Of a DNA stretch of 10,827 nt, positions 6,062 to 10,827 are shown one piece after another. Origin of the DNA: an uncultured Rhodospirillaceae bacterium (GTDB lineage: Bacteria > Pseudomonadota > Alphaproteobacteria > Rhodospirillales > UBA2165); contig CAJXJM010000044.1 in NCBI GenBank assembly GCA_913054205.1, positions 1 to 10,827 of the forward strand, in the 5' to 3' direction. A program made the translations under genes and the position numbers. Positions within the stretch are counted from its first letter, which is position 1. The number at the start of each line of letters is the position of its first letter. The notes under the pieces were generated by a model. That model did not search any database and was not told the DNA's origin. It saw only the letters and a list, made by a program, of their open reading frames with translations.

Positions 6062-9000
6062 ATGGGCGCTTTGAAGTTCTCACTCATGCTGTTTGGCTTG
6101 CGACTCTTGCTATGGATGCAGGCATTGCGGTATCAGGCCTTTCGGGATCGTCTGAAAGAGAAAAACTTCACCGCACAAATGAAAACCAAAGACGATTCTG
6201 TTGGTCGGTGGTTTACCTTTAAAGACGGCAAAGTGTCTTCCGGCAGTGGCGTCAAACAAGATGCCGAAATCGTACTGACGTTCAAGACCGCTGATATAGC
6301 GGCGCGGCTTCTGATGCCGCCGATTGATCAGCTTGAGCAAATCAATGCGATGAAGGACTTCCTGTTGAGCTTAGAAGGCCCGGATGATCTCGCCTTGTGG
6401 TTCACTCAGACAATTATGCAGACCCAAACAGTCGGCTGGAAATACGGCGTCGATATGGGCGGCGGCGTTACCCGATTCACCAACATGACCAATGGCGGGC
6501 CGGTTTTTCTCTATGTCAAAGACAACAAGCTTATCCGCATAACGCCAATTGAATTCGACGATAGCGATCCCGACACCTACACGATCAAAGCCCGCGGTAA
6601 AACCTTCAAGCCACCGCGCAAAACAACTTTGGCACCGCATGGCATGAACTGGAAAAGCATGCTCAACTCGCCGGACCGTCTGCTCTACCCAATGAAGCGC
6701 GTCGATTTCGATCCCAATGGCGAGCGCAACCCGCAAAATCGCGGCACTTCCGGCTATGAACGCATTAGCTGGGACGAAGCGCTGGATATCGTCGCTGGTG
6801 AGATCAAGCGGATTAAAAAGGAACACGGGCCCGGCGCGATCGCCAACTCCCATGGCTCGCATCACATGTGGGGCAATGTTGGCTATTATTTGAGCGCGGA
6901 TTTTAAATTCATCAATGCAGTTGGCATGACCCGCGTCCTTCACAACCCGGACAGCTGGGAAGGTTGGTATTGGGGCGCGTCCCACCATTGGGGTGGCTCT
7001 CTGCGGGTTGGCCAGTCGGAAACCTATGGCACCGTCGAAGATTTGCTCAAAGAGGCAGAGATGGTGGTCTTCTGGGCCAGTAATCCTGAAGGCACCAGTG
7101 GCGCTTATGGCTCGCTTGAAGGCACAGTGCGCCGTAAATGGCTCAAAGAACTCGACATCGATATTGTCCATATTGATCCTTATTACAACGACACGGCGCA
7201 GTTCCTCGGCGGCAAATGGCTGGCACCGAAGCCGACCTCTTCACCCGCTCTTTCAATGGCGATCGCCAATGTCTGGATTGAAGAAGGCCTTTATGACAAA
7301 GACTTTGTTGCAAAACGCACAACCGGCTTTGATAAATGGAAAGCCTATGTTATGGGCGAAGATGACGGTGTGCCAAAAACACCAGAATGGGCGGCGGCTG
7401 AAACCAATCTTAAAGCCAAAGACATCCGCGCCTTGGCCCGCAAATGGGGCAACCGCAAAGTCTATTTGGCCGCTGGTGGCTGGGGTAACGGCCATGGCGG
7501 TGCCTGCCGAAATGCGACCGGTATTCAATGGGCACGCTCCCTCGTCTGCCTGATGGCAATGCAGGGCCTTGGTAAGCCCGGCGTCAATATGGGCAATCTG
7601 CAATGGGGCACCCCTGTCGACACCACTTTCTATTTCCCAGGCTATGCGGAAGGCGGCATGTCAGGCGATCTTCACCACACCGCAATGTCGGTTTCGCTTT
7701 ATCAGCGGATGCCGCAACTGCAAAGCTTAAACACTGTCGAGCAAGTCATCCCACGGCTTTGGTTACCCGAAGCCATTATGGAAGGCAAAGCCGAAGGCTA
7801 TGCGTGGGACGGCAAAAGCATCGAAGCGCAATTTAATAAAATCACCTATCCGAAACCCGGCTATTCACCGGTGAAGATGCTCTATAAAATTGGCGGCTCG
7901 ATCATCAGCACCATGCCCGATTCCAATCGCCATGTGAAAATGTATCGTTCGGATAATCTTGAATTCGTCGTCAGCCAGTCTGTTTGGCATGAGGGCGAAG
8001 CAAAATTTGCCGACATCATTTTGCCGGCCTGCACCAATTTCGAGCGCCCTGATATCAGTGAATGGGCGGCGCTTGGCGGGTATGCCCATCATGGCCAGAC
8101 CCAGCTCAACAACCGGGTTGCTATCTTCCAGCATCAGGCGATCAAGCCGATGGGCGAGTCTAAATCCGACTACACTATTTTCTCGATGATATGCGAACGT
8201 CTTGGTCTCAGCGCCTACTTCACCGAAGGTATTTCCGAACTTGATTGGGCCAAACGCATTTTCGACGCCTCAGATCTGCCGCAAATCATTTCATGGAAAA
8301 AGTTCATCCGCAAAGGCTATGTCGTCATCCCGCCGGAGAAAGAAGAACTGCGTGACCCGGTTTCCTGGAACTGGTTCTACGAAGGCCGCAAAAAAGATGT
8401 GCCGGAACCGATGCCCCTGCCCTCTGATTACAAAGATGGCTATCTCGAAGGCATCCAAACCCAATCAGGTAAGATAGAATTTGAAGCGATGAGCCTGAAA
8501 CGCTTTGATGCCGAAGACCCCGAGCGGCCTCCTGTGGTAAAATATATCCCGCCGTTTGAACCTGAACGCGAAGCTAAATATCCGCTCCGCATGCTGACAC
8601 CGCATCCACGCTTCTCCTTCCATACGCAAGGTGATGGCAAAGACAGCTTTATCAACAATATTAAAGATCACCGTGTTGAAGTGGACGGCTATTACTACTG
8701 GATCATTCGGATCAATGCCGATGACGCAGCAGAACGCGGCATTAAAATGCACGATCTGGTGAAGGTTCATAATGATCAAGGCGGCGTTGTTTGTGCCGCC
8801 CTTGTGACCCAACGATTGCCACGCGGCTCAACCCATGGCTACGAATCTTGCGCAACCTATGATCCACTCGGTGAGCCTGGCAATTCGGTTGACCGCGGCG
8901 GCATTCTAAATCTGTTGACACCTAAAAAATCCCAGATTAAAAAAGGCCACTCGATGGGCAGCTCAACAGCCCTGGTCGAAATTGAGCTTTGGGATGGCAA

Positions 9001-9091
9001 AGCCGAACATGTCGTTAATACCGGTGCGGCCGAAAAACCAGATAACACACCAGACAAAGTGACGGAAAAAGAATCCGTTCCGGCGGAGTAA
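6062..9091 (+). CDS. molybdopterin oxidoreductase large subunit, transhydroxylase/resorcinol hydroxylase-like, with N-terminal SCP2-like extension
   Basis: A 1009-residue catalytic subunit of the DMSO reductase superfamily. From about residue 134 on it follows the large subunit of Pelobacter acidigallici pyrogallol-phloroglucinol transhydroxylase (TH; comparison from memory). Matching blocks include [29 protein letters not shown] (266-276), [34 protein letters not shown] and [15 protein letters not shown]. Like TH, it lacks the N-terminal Cys motif for a cluster in this subunit. S298 is the expected Mo ligand (TH Ser175), beside D297 and W299. H267, Y275, Y528 and Y674 match TH His144, Tyr152, Tyr404 and Tyr560. 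TH is cytoplasmic and binds two MGD. The first ~130 residues are extra: a hydrophobic helix (about 4-22) without a twin-arginine signal, then an SCP2-like domain (about 36-118). The last ~28 residues look disordered. GGAGA at 6049-6053 supports the start, and the small-subunit gene follows after 5 bases. The substrate is unknown; altered pocket residues argue against plain pyrogallol. Confidence 0.93.
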   Translation: MGALKFSLMLFGLRLLLWMQALRYQAFRDRLKEKNFTAQMKTKDDSVGRWFTFKDGKVSSGSGVKQDAEIVLTFKTADIAARLLMPPIDQLEQINAMKDFLLSLEGPDDLALWFTQTIMQTQTVGWKYGVDMGGGVTRFTNMTNGGPVFLYVKDNKLIRITPIEFDDSDPDTYTIKARGKTFKPPRKTTLAPHGMNWKSMLNSPDRLLYPMKRVDFDPNGERNPQNRGTSGYERISWDEALDIVAGEIKRIKKEHGPGAIANSHGSHHMWGNVGYYLSADFKFINAVGMTRVLHNPDSWEGWYWGASHHWGGSLRVGQSETYGTVEDLLKEAEMVVFWASNPEGTSGAYGSLEGTVRRKWLKELDIDIVHIDPYYNDTAQFLGGKWLAPKPTSSPALSMAIANVWIEEGLYDKDFVAKRTTGFDKWKAYVMGEDDGVPKTPEWAAAETNLKAKDIRALARKWGNRKVYLAAGGWGNGHGGACRNATGIQWARSLVCLMAMQGLGKPGVNMGNLQWGTPVDTTFYFPGYAEGGMSGDLHHTAMSVSLYQRMPQLQSLNTVEQVIPRLWLPEAIMEGKAEGYAWDGKSIEAQFNKITYPKPGYSPVKMLYKIGGSIISTMPDSNRHVKMYRSDNLEFVVSQSVWHEGEAKFADIILPACTNFERPDISEWAALGGYAHHGQTQLNNRVAIFQHQAIKPMGESKSDYTIFSMICERLGLSAYFTEGISELDWAKRIFDASDLPQIISWKKFIRKGYVVIPPEKEELRDPVSWNWFYEGRKKDVPEPMPLPSDYKDGYLEGIQTQSGKIEFEAMSLKRFDAEDPERPPVVKYIPPFEPEREAKYPLRMLTPHPRFSFHTQGDGKDSFINNIKDHRVEVDGYYYWIIRINADDAAERGIKMHDLVKVHNDQGGVVCAALVTQRLPRGSTHGYESCATYDPLGEPGNSVDRGGILNLLTPKKSQIKKGHSMGSSTALVEIELWDGKAEHVVNTGAAEKPDNTPDKVTEKESVPAE

Positions 9092-9096
9092 AAAAC

Positions 9097-9936
9097 ATGT
9101 CTAAATGGAACCTTATCATCGATATTGAAAATTGCACCAATTGCAATATGTGCGTGCTCGCCTGCCAAGACGAACATGTCGACAACACGTTCCCCGGCTA
9201 TGCCGAGGAAATGCCGAAACATGGCGCGCGTTGGATCGAGATCATGCGAAAAGAACGCGGCCAGGCGCCAATGATCGATGTCGCCTACATGCCGGTGATG
9301 TGCCAGCACTGCGACGACGCACCCTGCATTAAAGCTGCTGAAAACGACGCAATCTCAAAACGCGCCGATGGTATTGTCATCATCGATCCGGAAAAAGCCA
9401 AAGGCCAAAAACATTTGGTCGAAAGCTGCCCCTATGGTGCAATTTGGTGGAACGAAGACCTCCAACTGCCGCAACATTGGATATTTGATGCGCATTTGCT
9501 CGATGACGGTTGGAAGCAGCCCCGCGCCGCCTCAGTTTGCGCGACAGAAGCGATTATCGCAAAGAAAGTTGACGATGCGGAAATGGCAAAAATTGTCGAA
9601 GAAGAGGGGCTTGAAGTATTGCATCCAGAACTCGGCACCAAGCCGCGGGTCTATTACAAAAATCTATATCGCTATAATAAATGTTTTATTGGCGGTAGTG
9701 TTGCCACAACAAAAGACGGTGTAGACGATTGCGTGCAGGATGCGCGTGTTAAACTGCTCAAAGGCTCAGAAATTGTCGCCGAAGCTACATCTGATATTTT
9801 CGGAGATTTTAAATTTGACAAGTTGGACGAAGATAGCGGCAGCTATAAAATTGAAATTTCCGCAGACGGCCACGCCGCAAAATCTGTCGAAGTCGAGCTT
9901 TCCGAAAGTGTCACGCTCGACGATATTTATTTGTAG
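9097..9936 (+). CDS. iron-sulfur small subunit of TH-like molybdoenzyme, predicted two [4Fe-4S] clusters
   Basis: A 279-residue electron-transfer partner of the preceding subunit. Residues 1-155 are a 4Fe-4S dicluster ferredoxin region related to TH, DmsB and NrfC small subunits. Then comes a TH-like linker ending EEGLEVLHPELGTKPRVYY (169-187) and KNLYR. A C-terminal beta-barrel of transthyretin/Cna-B type (about 196-279) has the motif DIFGDFKFDKLDEDSGSYKI, as TH's small subunit has. Cysteines kept: C13, C16, C19, C23, then C69, C72, C77, then C111 and C148. In the usual crossed ligation these give one cluster from C13/16/19 with C148 and one from C69/72/77 with C111; C23 is left over. Missing are the group II fourth Cys (A81), group III Cys 1-3, and group IV Cys 1-3 (W128, D131, A144). 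No signal peptide. GGAG at 9085-9088, overlapping the upstream stop, is the ribosome-binding site, and translational coupling is likely. Confidence 0.93.
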   Translation: MSKWNLIIDIENCTNCNMCVLACQDEHVDNTFPGYAEEMPKHGARWIEIMRKERGQAPMIDVAYMPVMCQHCDDAPCIKAAENDAISKRADGIVIIDPEKAKGQKHLVESCPYGAIWWNEDLQLPQHWIFDAHLLDDGWKQPRAASVCATEAIIAKKVDDAEMAKIVEEEGLEVLHPELGTKPRVYYKNLYRYNKCFIGGSVATTKDGVDDCVQDARVKLLKGSEIVAEATSDIFGDFKFDKLDEDSGSYKIEISADGHAAKSVEVELSESVTLDDIYL

Positions 9937-9951
9937 AACGAAGGACAGCGA

Positions 9952-10344
9952 ATGCCGCGACGCTACCTTGAAGGTACTTGGCAAAAGAAAAATCGAGCTT
10001 TCTCCCCCGCAGTTATCACCACCGGCGGCACGACCATTTGGGTTGCCGGGCATGGAGCACCAACAGATGATGAGGGCAGATCATTAGCGGGGGATTTCGA
10101 TGCGCAGGCCCACCAATCCTTCAAGAATATGGCGGCGACACTCGAAGAGGCCGGCGGCACCTTAACGGATCTCGTCACCATGACGGTGTTTCTCATTGAT
10201 TCCCGCTATGGAGATCAATTCATCGAAATTCGAAAGCAATATTTTGAGGACTTCCCGGCCAGCGCCATGATCACCGTTGATGGTTTTGCCCAGCCGGCAA
10301 TGATGGTTGAAATCCAAGGCATCGCTGTAATAAATGATGAATAA
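9952..10344 (+). CDS. RidA/YjgF/YER057c-fold protein without the deaminase arginine
   Basis: A 130-residue protein covering the whole chorismate-mutase-like RidA fold. Family features are the TTIWVAGHGAPTDDEG strand-turn, QAHQSFKNMAATLEEAGGTLTDLVTMTVFL, and a C-terminal MVEIQGIAVI strand. RidA trimers hydrolyse reactive enamines or imines, using an Arg (E. coli Arg105) in a PARSCVEV-type segment. The matching segment here reads PASAMITV, so that Arg is replaced by Ser, as in Rid subfamilies without imine deaminase activity. AAGGA at 9941-9945, 6 bases before the ATG, supports the start. It lies 15 bases after the iron-sulfur subunit stop and is surely cotranscribed with it. RidA-fold proteins occur in several ring-cleavage and pyrimidine catabolic operons, so a role in handling a reactive product of the molybdoenzyme is plausible. 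The substrate cannot be read from the sequence. Confidence 0.9.
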   Translation: MPRRYLEGTWQKKNRAFSPAVITTGGTTIWVAGHGAPTDDEGRSLAGDFDAQAHQSFKNMAATLEEAGGTLTDLVTMTVFLIDSRYGDQFIEIRKQYFEDFPASAMITVDGFAQPAMMVEIQGIAVINDE

Positions 10345-10348
10345 CACT

Positions 10349-10412
10349 TCCCGTTTGAGATGTTAGGTGAAAGCTGCAAAACTAAAATCTCACAAAATGA
10401 ATGTGAACGGGA
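10349..10412 (+). promoter_or_regulatory. nested inverted repeats that could mask the DUF1993 ribosome-binding site
   Basis: TCCCGTT (10349-10355) and TGAGAT (10356-10361), directly adjacent, are complementary to AACGGGA (10406-10412) and ATCTCA (10387-10392), respectively. CACA (10391-10394) and TGTG (10402-10405) could fold inside the bulge between the two right arms. The outer right arm overlaps the GGGAGG Shine-Dalgarno at 10409-10414, so the fold would hide it. The pairing is imperfectly continuous, and no ligand-binding core is recognised. Chance remains possible. Confidence 0.25.
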
Positions 10413-10420
10413 GGAATAAC

Positions 10421-10827
10421 ATGCCGCTATCAATGCACCGGGTATCAATACCGCTATTCAAACAAACTCTAGCTTCCCTGTCAGCCGTTCTGGAAAAGGC
10501 CGAAGCTCATTGCGCCGACAATGCCATCAATGTGGGCGAGTTTCTGGAAAGGCGATTGGCACCTGATATGTTCACCTTTACACAACAGGTGCAGCGTGCA
10601 ACCTTTCACTCGGCGCAAGCGGCGGCGAAACTCTGTGACATAGACATCCCGGAATTTGAGGATGACGAAAAAAGTTTTGCCGATTTGCAAAAGCGCATCA
10701 CCTACACAGTTTAATTCTTCAATTTTCTCAAGCCCGAACAATTTGATGGCAGCGAAGATCGCGAGATGGAAATTCAAATTCGAGTCGGCACGCTTAACTT
10801 TATCGGCCAGGATTTTCTAATGCACTT
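10421..10827 (+). pseudogene. DUF1993 family gene with in-frame TAA, truncated by the window end
   Basis: From ATG 10421, which has GGGAGG 6 bases upstream, 97 residues match the N-terminal part of the DUF1993 family, whose members have a DinB-like four-helix fold and unknown function: MPLSMHRVSIPLFKQTLASL, LEKAEAHC, RLAPDMFTFTQQVQRATFHS and IPEFEDDEKSFADLQKRI. A TAA at 10712-10714 then ends translation. The same frame continues open to the window end (10715-10825) and reads as the next part of the family: FFNFLKPEQFDGSEDREM and then GTLNFIGQDFLMH, where relatives have a similar LKPEQFDGSE stretch and a beta-hairpin. Members are usually about 170 residues. One base change (for example GAA to TAA) explains everything, with no frameshift. 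TAA is used as a normal stop for two other genes here, so recoding is unlikely. A sequencing or assembly error is the main alternative. The earlier in-frame ATG/GTG-type starts upstream of 10421 lack a ribosome-binding site. Confidence 0.8.

Noticed and set aside
6062..6130. Tat signal peptide on the molybdoenzyme large subunit
   Set aside because: The N-terminal hydrophobic helix has no twin-arginine motif and no clear cleavage site, and TH relatives are cytoplasmic. It is better read as a membrane-contact helix.
6371..7171. 266-codon open frame on the minus strand inside the molybdoenzyme gene
   Set aside because: It is fully antisense to strongly conserved TH-like sequence, matches no family I recognise and has no ribosome-binding site. 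It is a by-product of codon bias in the real gene.
6993..7553. 186-codon plus-strand frame overlapping the molybdoenzyme gene
   Set aside because: The composition is odd and unlike a folded protein, and the main frame has family motifs throughout this stretch.
9740..10087. 115-codon plus-strand frame bridging the iron-sulfur subunit and RidA genes
   Set aside because: Both overlapped genes have clear motifs and ribosome-binding sites. This frame has neither.
10712..10714. Programmed recoding of the internal stop as selenocysteine or pyrrolysine
   Set aside because: The codon is TAA, not TGA or TAG, and TAA ends the molybdoenzyme and RidA genes normally. A nonsense mutation or base error is simpler.

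Overview
The window looks like chromosomal DNA of a mesophilic Gram-negative proteobacterium, probably an alphaproteobacterium (inference from codon habit, middling G+C and an RND pump, not from a marker gene). All main genes have clear ribosome-binding sites. There are no RNA genes, mobile elements or CRISPR arrays. No gene-free stretch exceeds about 210 bases.

Layout. A flavin-reductase-like gene (105-614, +) converges on a small cupin gene (623-964, -). A 207-base divergent spacer follows. Next comes a two-gene RND efflux operon: a periplasmic adaptor with four EF-hand calcium loops fused at its N-terminus (1172-2722), then the inner-membrane pump (2736-5906). No outer-membrane channel gene is visible. 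After a spacer with a hairpin and a good sigma70-like promoter comes a tight operon: a molybdopterin catalytic subunit (6062-9091), its iron-sulfur partner (9097-9936) and a RidA-fold protein (9952-10344). The last gene is a DUF1993 protein interrupted by one in-frame TAA; it runs off the end of the window (10421-10827).

The centre of interest is the molybdenum enzyme. Both subunits match, block by block and in architecture, the pyrogallol-phloroglucinol transhydroxylase (TH) of Pelobacter acidigallici. That family also includes the resorcinol and alpha-resorcylate hydroxylases of anaerobic aromatic degraders. The comparison is from memory of the published TH sequence and structure. Three things set this enzyme apart. 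The large subunit carries an extra N-terminal region of about 130 residues: a hydrophobic or amphipathic helix followed by an SCP2-like (lipid-binding-like) domain. The core catalytic His, Asp, Ser (Mo ligand), Trp and Tyr are kept, but several second-shell pocket residues of TH are replaced. The small subunit has lost the cysteines for one more [4Fe-4S] cluster than TH, leaving ligands for exactly two.

A working picture (inference): a membrane-associated, TH-like hydroxylase or transhydroxylase acts on an unidentified polyhydroxylated aromatic or quinone. A RidA-fold protein may handle a reactive product, and the neighbouring pump may export toxic phenolics. The flavin reductase and cupin could be accessory to the same chemistry, but nothing in the sequence ties them to it.
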